Assembly: GCA_946415265.1 (NCBI GenBank)
Contig: CAMKRV010000008.1
Location: 1-37,194, forward strand
From: an uncultured Candidatus Saccharibacteria bacterium
GTDB lineage: Bacteria > Patescibacteriota > Saccharimonadia > Saccharimonadales > Saccharimonadaceae
Length of the DNA: 37,194 nucleotides
Reading direction: 5' to 3'
The notes beneath the pieces were generated by a model. That model ran no database searches, was not told the DNA's origin, and was given only the letters and a program-made list of their open reading frames with translations. Both the position numbers and the translations under genes were made by a program. Below, piece by piece: positions 27,220 to 36,697 of the stretch. Numbering within the stretch: position 1 is the stretch's first letter; the number at the start of each line of letters is the position of its first letter.

Positions 27220-28455
27220 CTAGAATTTAGAGAAGAGTTTTTTGAGGAAACCTGGGGTTTTAGGCATCTTAAAGGCCTTTTTAGCCTTTTTACTACTAAC
27301 TGGGACATATTGGCTCTCTTCGGCGGCAAGCACCGCTAAGCCGACAGCAGCGGCAAATTCTGGCTTCTCTATAGCATCCGCTACACCCCCTAGCCCCTTT
27401 GGTGTGCCAATTTTAACGGCAGCTTCTAGGGATTGTTTGGCAAATAAATCGATATCACGCATTTTGGCGCCACCACCTACCAGAATAATCCCCTCTGGGA
27501 GACGTTGGTCGTATTTGGCAGCTTTTAGCTTTTTGCGGATTTCACCAAAAATTTCGTCTAAGCGGGCTTTGACTACTTCTTCTACCTCTTTTCTATCAAA
27601 TACGCGTTCGTCCTTGCCTTCGCGACCAATCTTGATAACTGGGGATTTTTCGGTGTCAAAATTACCAGTGACAAAGCGTTGCTTGATTTCTTCGGCTAAA
27701 GTGGGGTCTATAGCTAAGACAATAGCTAGATCATTAGTCACGTTATTAGAACCGGCAGGCACTACACCTACGTATTGTAAATCGCCCTCTTCGTATACGG
27801 CGATAGAGGTAGTGGCGGCACCCATATCTATAACGGCGACACCGTTTTCTTTTTGACGATCCGTAAGCACGGCCTTGGCTGCAGCGATTACGCTAGGAAC
27901 CAATCTATCAGCATGGACATCGGCGGCAGCGGTAGCTTTTTTAAGATTTTCGCAATTAGGGGTAAGGGCGGATACCACGCAGGCGCGCATTTCTAGCCGA
28001 GCGCCGGACATACCGAGAGGATCCTTAATTCCCCCTTGGCCATCTAGAGCATACTCTAGAGGTACTACATCTAAAACGTCACGATTAGCCGGAATGCGGC
28101 CAGAGACAGCGACATCTTCTACTCTATCTAGATCTTCCCCGCTGATTTCGTGTTCTACCGTACCGACGGCAATCATACCTTCGGTGCGAGTGGACAAAAT
28201 ACTGGAGCCATTGATGGAAACGTAGGCATTGCGGACATCGTAGCCGCCCATGCGTTCGGCCTCGCCAAGCATTTTATCTATGGCACCGGCCGGACCAGCG
28301 AGATTAGCAGGGACACCCTTGCGCATACCAGCGGATTTACCTTCATTGTAACCCACTACAGCAAGAGCACCATCTTTGCTAACCGAAGCAATAACAGCGC
28401 GGATATTTTCCGTACCCACATCTAAGCCAGTAACGAAACGTTTGTCGTTATCCAT
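27220..28455 (-). CDS. ftsA: Cell division protein FtsA
   Basis: FVTGLDVGTENIRAVIA, VIDMGAATTSIAVYEEG, GIILVGGGAKMRDID. Confidence 0.95.
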   Translation of the reverse strand: MDNDKRFVTGLDVGTENIRAVIASVSKDGALAVVGYNEGKSAGMRKGVPANLAGPAGAIDKMLGEAERMGGYDVRNAYVSINGSSILSTRTEGMIAVGTVEHEISGEDLDRVEDVAVSGRIPANRDVLDVVPLEYALDGQGGIKDPLGMSGARLEMRACVVSALTPNCENLKKATAAADVHADRLVPSVIAAAKAVLTDRQKENGVAVIDMGAATTSIAVYEEGDLQYVGVVPAGSNNVTNDLAIVLAIDPTLAEEIKQRFVTGNFDTEKSPVIKIGREGKDERVFDRKEVEEVVKARLDEIFGEIRKKLKAAKYDQRLPEGIILVGGGAKMRDIDLFAKQSLEAAVKIGTPKGLGGVADAIEKPEFAAAVGLAVLAAEESQYVPVSSKKAKKAFKMPKTPGFLKKLFSKF

Positions 28456-28503
28456 AAGCTTATTATAGCACCTTTTATGGCTCTCGTAAAATTTCTTTTT
28501 CTA

Positions 28504-30270
28504 TTAGACTTCCTGCAGGCTTTGATAGATTTTATTATCTTTCAATAATTCTCTGTGCTTGCCTTTACCAATGACTTTACCCTTATCTATGACAATGATT
28601 TGGTCGGCAAGACGCATTAATTCTGGCTTGTGGGTAATCATGATGACGGTATGGTCTTTTTTAAGTTTTTCTAGGACAGCCATAACTTTGTCGGTAGTGG
28701 TGCTATCCAATGAGGATGTAACCTCATCGAATAATAATACTTCTGATTTAGATAGCAATACTCTAGCTAGCGAGAGCAGCTGCTTTTGGCCAGTAGAGAG
28801 ATTGGCCCCATCATGCTCTAGAACAGTGTCATATCCTTTAGGTAGCTTCATAATGTCGTTGTGGATGCCAGCTTTTTTACAGGCTGTTACTTGGTGCTCA
28901 CGATTGCTATCTATTAGACTGAGATTTTCGCGAATAGTCATATCGAAAACAAAAGGTTTTTGTGCCATAAGGCTAACATTTTTAGCATAAATATCTTCGG
29001 TGTAGTCGTAAATGTTTTTTTCGTCTAATAATACTTCGCCATTTTCTATTTTATAAAATCTTAGAAGCAAGCGAAAAATGGTGGATTTGCCAGAGCCAGA
29101 TCTACCTACCACTGCCGTTATTTGACCAGGCTCCGCCGTGAACGAAACATTTTTGAGACCTGGGTACTTTTGGACTATTGGTTCCAGAACTGTGCCATCT
29201 GGCGAAGTTTTTGGGGCTTCTTTATACTCAAAATTCACTTTTTCAAATTTTACAATTCCCTTGATTTTATCGGTTGTGTCTTTGCCAAATTCAATTGCTT
29301 GCGGAGTTTTATAGCGCAGTAAGCGATATAGACGATCTATCGCTACATAGCTACGCGAGATATTGTCAATATTGTCGCAAACTGCGCTATATTTGTCTAC
29401 AATTTCTTCATAATAACCGATTACTAAGACTAGCGTTGCGATATCGTACGCACCTTTAAGAATTAGGTCGGCACAAATGAAGTAAATGAAAACCCGACCA
29501 AGCCCCACTAAAAACGGAGTTGCTGACGCAGCGAGATCGCGGTGTAACCTTTCTTTGTAAAAGTATTTGTTCCAAGCAAGTTTAGACTTATTTTGATATT
29601 CATAAAGATTGTCTTTTAGATTTAGTGTTTGCACCTCCTTGTAACCATCTATTACTTGAGAATAAAGTCCTGAAAGCTCATCGGAGTAATTTAGCATTAC
29701 GAACCTCGATCGATCACGTTTTTTGGTGTGGTGAGAAAAGTCAATGAGGGACAAAGTCAGCAGTCCAGTAACGACTAGCCCAATTCTTAAGTCTACTACG
29801 CACAAAATAATAGTAGCAGACAAGGCTCCAAAAATTGATACCAATGCATCACATAACTGATCTGGCGTTTGCCGAGCGTAGTCTACGTCTCTAAAAGCTG
29901 TACTCACTAGAGTTGCCTTTGAAATATCAGACGAGAAGTACACGTCAAATTCCATGATTTTTTTGAGGATTTTTTGTTGCAAGATATTATGGATACCTAA
30001 GGCGTTAATATAGTATGCCCAGTAATTGTAGCGGTGACAAAATATGTATATTACTGCACTGACTAAGAACAGGCCAATAGAAATGAAAGCATATTGATAA
30101 TTCTGATCTTCTAGGCCTTTGATTATTTCTGAGGCTGCCAACGGAATGAGCAAAAGGGCGATTGTCCTAAGAATTGCCGACACTACAAGGTGTACCAAAT
30201 GTTTTTTGTTTGTGATCTTGAGAGCAAAAAATCGTTGGGCAAATTTAAGATAATAGCCATGCTTAAGCAT
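28504..30270 (-). CDS. ABC exporter half-transporter (permease-ATPase)
   Basis: VGRSGSGKST Walker A, LSTGQ signature, LLFDEVTSSLD Walker B. Start reassigned to MLKHGYY at 30270. Confidence 0.9.
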   Translation of the reverse strand: MLKHGYYLKFAQRFFALKITNKKHLVHLVVSAILRTIALLLIPLAASEIIKGLEDQNYQYAFISIGLFLVSAVIYIFCHRYNYWAYYINALGIHNILQQKILKKIMEFDVYFSSDISKATLVSTAFRDVDYARQTPDQLCDALVSIFGALSATIILCVVDLRIGLVVTGLLTLSLIDFSHHTKKRDRSRFVMLNYSDELSGLYSQVIDGYKEVQTLNLKDNLYEYQNKSKLAWNKYFYKERLHRDLAASATPFLVGLGRVFIYFICADLILKGAYDIATLVLVIGYYEEIVDKYSAVCDNIDNISRSYVAIDRLYRLLRYKTPQAIEFGKDTTDKIKGIVKFEKVNFEYKEAPKTSPDGTVLEPIVQKYPGLKNVSFTAEPGQITAVVGRSGSGKSTIFRLLLRFYKIENGEVLLDEKNIYDYTEDIYAKNVSLMAQKPFVFDMTIRENLSLIDSNREHQVTACKKAGIHNDIMKLPKGYDTVLEHDGANLSTGQKQLLSLARVLLSKSEVLLFDEVTSSLDSTTTDKVMAVLEKLKKDHTVIMITHKPELMRLADQIIVIDKGKVIGKGKHRELLKDNKIYQSLQEV

Positions 30271-32002
30271 TGTGTGACCTCCTTCTGGACGCGGTGAATT
30301 GAAGCATACGGTAAGTTTCACTTTTATGCATTAACGCTTTATGTGTGCCCGTGGCTTCTATCTTACCCTGATTCAATACAACAATACGATCTGCCTTGGC
30401 CATTAGCTCTGGTTTTTTGGTGACTAATACGACTGTATGATTTTTTCTTAGTCTATCAATCAACTTAGGGACAAACGTAGCCGTATCGGGGTCTAACGAT
30501 GTGGTAATGTCGTCTAGTAGTAGAACTTCGGCATCGGTTAAGATTGTTCTGGCAATAGAAATCATTTGTTTTTGGCCGCCAGAAACATTAGAAGCGTTTT
30601 CTTTGAGAATAGTATTGTAACCCTGCGGTAAGGTTTCGATAAAATTGTGAATGCCCACAGTTTTACAAGCTTTGATCTGCTCCTTAATGTTGGTGTCGGC
30701 GAAGCTTAAATTATCGCGAATAGATATATTAAAAACGAACGGTACCTGGTTAGCTACGGCTACTGACGAAGTATAAATTTCACGTGAGAATTCGTCAATA
30801 TCAATATCATCCAATAAGATTTTACCCTTTGTGGGATGTTGCAATCTAAGCAACATGTCTAGAACCATGGTTTTGCCGGCACCGGGAGGGCCAACAATTG
30901 CCATGACTTCATGGGGTTTAATTTTTAGCGACAGGTCGTTTATAATCTTCTTCTGGCCGATCTTCAGAGTGACGTTTTTGAATTCAATTTCGCCACGTAG
31001 ATTTTCAATACCAGTACGACCAAACTCATTTTTTGTTTTTGGCTGATACTCTAAGACATCTTCGATTCTTTTTAGGGAAATATAACGTGTACGGATTTCG
31101 TCGATTCGACTAATTATTTCCCCGACGTACGATTGGATAATCTCTTGGTGATAAGCAACAATCATAATCAAAATATTTAATTCTAGCTTGCCATTAATAA
31201 GAAATATTACTAAAATTATGTATAACAGAGTCTGAAAACCGTAATAAATAAATTTTGAGTCTAGACCCCATATCCGACGATATCGTCGTTCTTTTTTGTA
31301 ATATGCACCGTATCGATTTTGAATAATATTTAGCTTCTTGCGCAATCTAGGCAGCATATTGAATGATTTTACTTCTTGCAGACCATCAGCGACTTGCCCA
31401 ATCAGGCTGCTATAGTTATCGTCTTCTTCCCTTTTCTTTTCCCAGAGGATATTGAAATTACGATCTGCACGATCGCAGACCAGAAAATATATTATCGCAG
31501 AAGTCGTTATTAATACAGCAAACAGAACATTATACGACCCAACAATAGCGATGATCACCGGGATCTGCAAAGTTGCCAGGAATAGTTCAATCATATAGGT
31601 ACCGATTTCACTAACGTTAAATAAGTCGTCGCTCACCGTATTCATAAAACGGCCTTTTTTGATTTCACGCGTAAAACTACCGTCTATATTAATGACTTTA
31701 TTGAAAATTTTATCGTGTAAGTGGAGGTAGTCTCTACCAGCCACAATAGAGTAAAGCCGCCAAGTAATAATTTCTGTAGCCCTAGAGCCTAACGCAACGG
31801 CACAATATACTAAAATATAAATATAGGTCGTGTCAGAATCCTGGTTCATCAAGGCACCAATAATAAGCGAAGCAACAAATGGCTTGGCGATTTCACAAGC
31901 ATAACAAATTAAATCAAAGACAAAATAGACACAGAGCGACAGTTTGCTGGGCTCCACTATTTTCCAATATTTCCTACAATCGCGCCAATAACTCTTAAGC
32001 AT
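30263..32002 (-). CDS. ABC exporter half-transporter (permease-ATPase), degenerate NBD
   Basis: VGPPGAGKT Walker A, VSGGQ signature, LLLDDITTSLD Walker B with Asp in place of Glu. Confidence 0.9.
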   Translation of the reverse strand: MLKSYWRDCRKYWKIVEPSKLSLCVYFVFDLICYACEIAKPFVASLIIGALMNQDSDTTYIYILVYCAVALGSRATEIITWRLYSIVAGRDYLHLHDKIFNKVINIDGSFTREIKKGRFMNTVSDDLFNVSEIGTYMIELFLATLQIPVIIAIVGSYNVLFAVLITTSAIIYFLVCDRADRNFNILWEKKREEDDNYSSLIGQVADGLQEVKSFNMLPRLRKKLNIIQNRYGAYYKKERRYRRIWGLDSKFIYYGFQTLLYIILVIFLINGKLELNILIMIVAYHQEIIQSYVGEIISRIDEIRTRYISLKRIEDVLEYQPKTKNEFGRTGIENLRGEIEFKNVTLKIGQKKIINDLSLKIKPHEVMAIVGPPGAGKTMVLDMLLRLQHPTKGKILLDDIDIDEFSREIYTSSVAVANQVPFVFNISIRDNLSFADTNIKEQIKACKTVGIHNFIETLPQGYNTILKENASNVSGGQKQMISIARTILTDAEVLLLDDITTSLDPDTATFVPKLIDRLRKNHTVVLVTKKPELMAKADRIVVLNQGKIEATGTHKALMHKSETYRMLQFTASRRRSHNA

Positions 32003-32045
32003 TAGCTTTATTATAACACTATGCTTAGCCTACTGTTATAATTTT

Positions 32046-32843
32046 TCAGTCCGGAAGAGTGAGAACTTCGTAGCCATCTTTGGTGACTAAAATCGTGTGT
32101 TCACAGTGGCAGCCGATGGAGCCGTCTTTCATGCGGACAGTCCAGTTGCTATCTTCGTCTACATAGTTGGCCGGGCGACCAAGACAAGACATTGGCTCTA
32201 TACAAATAGTGTCGCCCTCTACTAACTTGTAGCCGTGGCCGCGTTTGCCGTAGTTGGGGACTTCGGGTTCTTCGTGCATAGTTTTGCCGATGCCATGACC
32301 AATGTAATTTTCTATCACGCCGAGATGACCTTTTTTTAGCACTTTTTCTACCGCATGGCCAATGTCGCCGATATGAGCACCGGGTTTGACCTGCTCAATT
32401 CCCTCCCACATGGAAGACTCGGTAACCTGAATCATTTTTTTGACAGCCGGATTAGCCTTTTCGCCCACAATCATAGTGAAGGCGGAATCGGTAAAATAGC
32501 CTTTATAATAAATATCTAGATCAAAAGAGACTTTGTCACCTTCTTCTAGGGGCTCGTCCGTAGGGGCGCCGTGGACTAAGGCATCGTTTACGGAAATACA
32601 GATGGCGCCAGGAAATTCTTCTTCTAGCATATCATAGGCCACACCAGCGCCGCGTTTCACGATTTCTTTGCGTACCCAAGCATCAACTTCTTTGCCAGTC
32701 ATACCAGGCTGGACATAATTTTTAAGATCCCTCAAGAGATTGCCGAGAATTTTGCCACCCTCGCGCATGGCGGTGATTTTTTCTTGTAGAGTTTTGACAT
32801 CTGCAGTTTCTTTATTCACCATAGCTATGCTCGATTTCTCCAC
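32046..32843 (-). CDS. map: Type I methionine aminopeptidase
   Basis: ISVNDALVHGAP, DLDIYYKGYFTDSAFT, IGHGIGKTMHEEPEVPNYG. Confidence 0.95.
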   Translation of the reverse strand: MEKSSIAMVNKETADVKTLQEKITAMREGGKILGNLLRDLKNYVQPGMTGKEVDAWVRKEIVKRGAGVAYDMLEEEFPGAICISVNDALVHGAPTDEPLEEGDKVSFDLDIYYKGYFTDSAFTMIVGEKANPAVKKMIQVTESSMWEGIEQVKPGAHIGDIGHAVEKVLKKGHLGVIENYIGHGIGKTMHEEPEVPNYGKRGHGYKLVEGDTICIEPMSCLGRPANYVDEDSNWTVRMKDGSIGCHCEHTILVTKDGYEVLTLPD

Positions 32844-33405
32844 CGTTAACGTCTTTTTCTTGCTCGGTAGCGTTGGGATTCATTTCTTTTGCAACTTCTA
32901 CCAAGCGAGCGGTAACTTCCTCTACCTGGCCTACACCATCTACACGCCGAATCGGGATATTGGCTGATTCCAGAAGCGGCAAGATTTCGTTGATGTTTTG
33001 CTCGTAGATACTGAAGCGACGCTCAATACTGGCACGCTCCCTATCATCATCGCGACCACGAAGCGCTAGGCGTTCCAATAGTTCTTCTTTTGGGACTTCT
33101 AGGATGATGGCGCCGTCTAGTTTGCCGGACATGTTTTCTAGAATCCATTTGGTCTGCACGGCATCACGCGGGTAGCCATCTAAAATTACGTCAAAACCTT
33201 CATCCTCGGCTTTGGCGATTTGCTTTCCCATCATCTTGATGACGTCTTCGTCTGGAATCATGTTGCCCTGGTTGATAATATCGTCATATTCATTGGTTTG
33301 GCGAATAGCCTCACCTACAGATAGCCAGCGCCAACCGAAAATTTCTGCCAGGGCGCGGCCTTGAGTACCTTTACCAGAACCTGCTAAACCAAATAGTGTA
33401 ATCAT
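32812..33405 (-). CDS. adk: Adenylate kinase
   Basis: MITLFGLAGSGKGTQG P-loop, DGYPRDAVQ. Confidence 0.9.
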   Translation of the reverse strand: MITLFGLAGSGKGTQGRALAEIFGWRWLSVGEAIRQTNEYDDIINQGNMIPDEDVIKMMGKQIAKAEDEGFDVILDGYPRDAVQTKWILENMSGKLDGAIILEVPKEELLERLALRGRDDDRERASIERRFSIYEQNINEILPLLESANIPIRRVDGVGQVEEVTARLVEVAKEMNPNATEQEKDVNGGEIEHSYGE

Positions 33406-33438
33406 TTTTCTCCTTTTTCGTTGTTTATTTTACCATAA

Positions 33439-33468
33439 AAAAGTACCCCGGTAAACGGGGTGCTTTTA
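33439..33468 (-). terminator. Intrinsic terminator after rpsU
   Basis: AAAAGTACCCCGGTAAACGGGGTGCTTTT. Confidence 0.75.
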
Positions 33469-33684
33469 CTTAAGTCCTAATTTGATGCGCTCGGTCTTTT
33501 CGGCCTTGCGAGCTTCGCGGATAATAGCCTTTAAGCGGCGCTCGCGCTTAGAAATAGGTTTGCTAAAACGCATTTGCGACTTCTTCAAAGGCATCATACC
33601 ACTCTGGAGAACTTTGCGGTTGAAACGACGAATGATGTTTTCGTTCGCCTCACCCTGATCTTTTCTAGTAACTTTAATAGCCAT
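33466..33684 (-). CDS. rpsU: 30S ribosomal protein S21
   Basis: 72 aa; RRFNRKVLQSGMMPLKKSQMRFSKPISKRERRLKAI. Confidence 0.85.
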   Translation of the reverse strand: MAIKVTRKDQGEANENIIRRFNRKVLQSGMMPLKKSQMRFSKPISKRERRLKAIIREARKAEKTERIKLGLK

Positions 33685-33725
33685 ATTGGTGGTATTATAT
33701 CACAGGTTTAGGGATATGGCAAGAG

Positions 33726-33750
33726 AAAAGCCCCGCTAATTGCGGGGCTA
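33726..33750. terminator. Hairpin terminator
   Basis: AAAAGCCCCGCTAATTGCGGGGCTA. Confidence 0.7.
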
Positions 33751-33762
33751 GGTAATTGGATA

Positions 33763-34443
33763 CTACTTAGGGAATTTAGCTCGGTATTGAGCCCAAGCGG
33801 CCAAAGTATAGCCACAGTCGATTTTACCTTCAGCTATGAATGCGTCAATTTCATCAGCCGAAAGAAGAACGAGATTTTCGATACCTTCGTAGCCGTCTTG
33901 TTTGATAGTATTGCCGTCGTATGCCAAACCTTCTACGTCGCCCATAAAAATTGAGCAATACCAAGCGTCCGAATGAGTTTCGGGATAGGTTTTGCCAAGA
34001 TACTGAATGTTAGTAAGCTTGGCGCCCTTAAGTTCTTCTTCTATCTCACGTGCGGCGTCTTGCTCTGGCTTAGAACCAGCTTCGCAATGTCCGCGTGGAA
34101 AAGCCAAATGTTTAGCGCAAACCTGAGATCGATATTGGTCTTCGAGAACGAATTTATTGCCAATCTTGGGCACGATGATTACGCCGTTATACGGTAGAAT
34201 GATTCGGCCCTGAATTTTGAGCACCTCGTCTTGTTTAATTAAATCCACGACAAAAACCTCATACAGGCCTTTTTGGTATAATACGCCCAAGTGTTCTCCA
34301 GTCATTCGCTCATATTCGCGGATTCTTTCGGGATCCGTAATATAGGTAATGCCGTAGCCATCAGTGAAAAGCTCAGGATGACTGGCCACTAGACCTTGAT
34401 ACAAAGCGCTCGCTTCTTCCCTGCCACTAGTAGTAATGTTCAT
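33763..34443 (-). CDS. NUDIX hydrolase
   Basis: FPRGHCEAGSKPEQDAAREIEEELKG Nudix box. Confidence 0.9.
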   Translation of the reverse strand: MNITTSGREEASALYQGLVASHPELFTDGYGITYITDPERIREYERMTGEHLGVLYQKGLYEVFVVDLIKQDEVLKIQGRIILPYNGVIIVPKIGNKFVLEDQYRSQVCAKHLAFPRGHCEAGSKPEQDAAREIEEELKGAKLTNIQYLGKTYPETHSDAWYCSIFMGDVEGLAYDGNTIKQDGYEGIENLVLLSADEIDAFIAEGKIDCGYTLAAWAQYRAKFPK

Positions 34444-34537
34444 AATTTACCTCCAATTCAAAATTTTTTTCAATGGCTTAGCTCAGATTATATAATAATT
34501 TATGAGCTTAGACAAGATTGGGTGATGTTTTTATAGA

Positions 34538-36697
34538 TTATGGGGCGGAGATGAGGTAGGGGTCGGTGGCGATGCCGGAGCCGGAAGTGATTTGAACGTG
34601 GTGCATTAAGGAGATGACTGGGCGAACACCGCGATCCGCATCAATAAAACCATCTATATTGCTACTGAGTTCACCATTGGGCTGGATACTAAAACCTAAG
34701 CCTCGTCCATCACCAAAACGATGACGCGGCGAAAACAGCCAAAAGAAACTACCTGAGCGCAGATATGAGTTGTAATTCTCCCTAGATGAAGTGGTAGATC
34801 CACTACCACTTCCAGCCAAAGCCGCTTCATCCGCTGTAAGGAGTGCTACTGGATATTTTAGCTGCATATTTCCTTTATTTGAATTTTTAGTCGTATAGAG
34901 ATCTACTATTCCACGGGGGCAGATTAAACTTAATTCTTTACCGGAACGCAGATTTCTGACATATGAGCCAAAATACATTGTAGCTTCAGTAGTAGCATAA
35001 GGTTGAATGGTATAAAGAGGATTTATTCCGTTAGCATCAGAAAAGGTTGAGCGATCGTTGCAATATCCTGCGCTAGGCTCTAGAGTAGCCTGATACGTCC
35101 CTATAGCACCATTGAACCAAATATTTTCTATATAGTTTTTAATATCAGAGTCTGCAAGATTAACAGTGCTGTAGTTAGAATTATCACCAAACACTATTCC
35201 TGTGGATATGGGAGTTGTGTTATCTTGTATATTAGGGTCATTATTAAATGTATATCCTGCACGATTAATATTTCTATACCAGTCTGTGCTAGTAAAACCC
35301 ATTCCGACTATTCTAGTATTATCCTTTATATTCGCGCACGAATTCGCTGTAGTGCCCGTAGAGTATAAACCATTGTATATCATCTTGGTGCCACCAGATG
35401 CCGTAGTCCGTACAATGCGCCAGCAAGTATCGCCTAGTCTTACATAGTTTGGGTAGTAATAACCATCGCCGTTTGAGCCGTAAGTATTCTGGGTGCCATC
35501 TAAGTCGCTATCCAAAATACCACGGTAATAGTAGATATTATAGCCATCATCTACATCACTAGATGCACCGTTGTATAAATAAACGCCAGAGTTAGAAGTG
35601 TCTGTGGCAGGGTTATTTGAAGTAGGCACAGTAATAACGGCCTGGAGTTCTGCTAGGGTTTGAGTGCGGGGGTTGCCGTTAACATCGGTTTTAACCTTAC
35701 TAGCTACTACGTCGTAGAGCTTTGGCCCTTGCCACATAGCGTAAAGATTAATAGTGACTGTCTCGCCAATGTTGGAGATGGGGTAAGTATCGCCTGAATG
35801 GTAGACATTACCAGAGCAAGTATTGTTGCTAGTAGCCGCCGTACACCAAGCCATAAAAGTATAGCCGCCGGGCCTAGTGGGGATAATAGAACTTAGAGTA
35901 ACATTAGTATCTGCCACAATGGTATCGGTAGTTGGAGATGGGAGACTAGCTGCTGGGGCTTCGTTAGTATTATCTAGATAGTTAATAGTATAGGTGGTGG
36001 TGAGAGGTTTTGTGGTAGCATTGAAATTAATAACGTTGGTATAAGTGCCAGAAGGCTGTGCACTACTAGCCTTGGCACCTATTTTAAACTGTACTTCCCC
36101 ACTGGTAGCAGTGCCGGTAGTGTCTAGTAGAGTAGAAGGGGTGGAGGTGGTATCATCATATTTAATTAAGCCGTTGTAGCTACTCCAGTTGACATCCGGA
36201 TTAGCGCTGGTATCTCTAGACGCGCAAGAATAGCCCCAAGTATTATTTGGTAAATCGTTCAGAGTGGTGGCGGAAGTGGAAAGATTGGTAAAAACTGGGT
36301 TATTACTAGGATTATTATCTATATGACTTACTAGACTAGTAGTATCGTTGGCGCTATTCCCTACTGTGGCGGCGAGATTCAGGCCGCCAAAAGTGTTAGT
36401 AGCTACGCCTATATTAATGACGTTGCTATCGCTACTGGCACCTGGCGTGAGATTAGGAATAGTGAGCTCGATAGATGATAGAGCTAATTGCAAGGTAGGG
36501 TTGAAAGTAAAATCTAGGCGTTGATAGGTTTGATAACTGAGGGCATAAGTAAAGGTTATGTTTATGAAACTTAATATTATGATTAATGAAGTCAAGGTTA
36601 TGATTTTTATCTTCCCTGCAAAATGGGGTGTTATGTTTTTTGAAATCAATGTTATGTTTCTGATACTAGAAGTTATGTTGTTTTTATATTGCCGCAT
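34538..36697 (-). CDS. Secreted/surface protein: shared N-terminal domain, InlB-type repeat, DUF6273-like C-terminus
   Basis: ALSYQTYQRLDFTFNPTL, GGYTFMAWCTAATSNN..INLYAMW repeat, RGVRPVISL. Confidence 0.75.
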   Translation of the reverse strand: MRQYKNNITSSIRNITLISKNITPHFAGKIKIITLTSLIIILSFINITFTYALSYQTYQRLDFTFNPTLQLALSSIELTIPNLTPGASSDSNVINIGVATNTFGGLNLAATVGNSANDTTSLVSHIDNNPSNNPVFTNLSTSATTLNDLPNNTWGYSCASRDTSANPDVNWSSYNGLIKYDDTTSTPSTLLDTTGTATSGEVQFKIGAKASSAQPSGTYTNVINFNATTKPLTTTYTINYLDNTNEAPAASLPSPTTDTIVADTNVTLSSIIPTRPGGYTFMAWCTAATSNNTCSGNVYHSGDTYPISNIGETVTINLYAMWQGPKLYDVVASKVKTDVNGNPRTQTLAELQAVITVPTSNNPATDTSNSGVYLYNGASSDVDDGYNIYYYRGILDSDLDGTQNTYGSNGDGYYYPNYVRLGDTCWRIVRTTASGGTKMIYNGLYSTGTTANSCANIKDNTRIVGMGFTSTDWYRNINRAGYTFNNDPNIQDNTTPISTGIVFGDNSNYSTVNLADSDIKNYIENIWFNGAIGTYQATLEPSAGYCNDRSTFSDANGINPLYTIQPYATTEATMYFGSYVRNLRSGKELSLICPRGIVDLYTTKNSNKGNMQLKYPVALLTADEAALAGSGSGSTTSSRENYNSYLRSGSFFWLFSPRHRFGDGRGLGFSIQPNGELSSNIDGFIDADRGVRPVISLMHHVQITSGSGIATDPYLISAP

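Noticed and set aside
6329-36697. Diversity-generating retroelement acting on the FISUMP (possibly C-type-lectin-like) proteins
   Set aside because: No reverse transcriptase ORF in the window and no adenine-biased template/variable repeat pair seen. A distant RT cannot be excluded.
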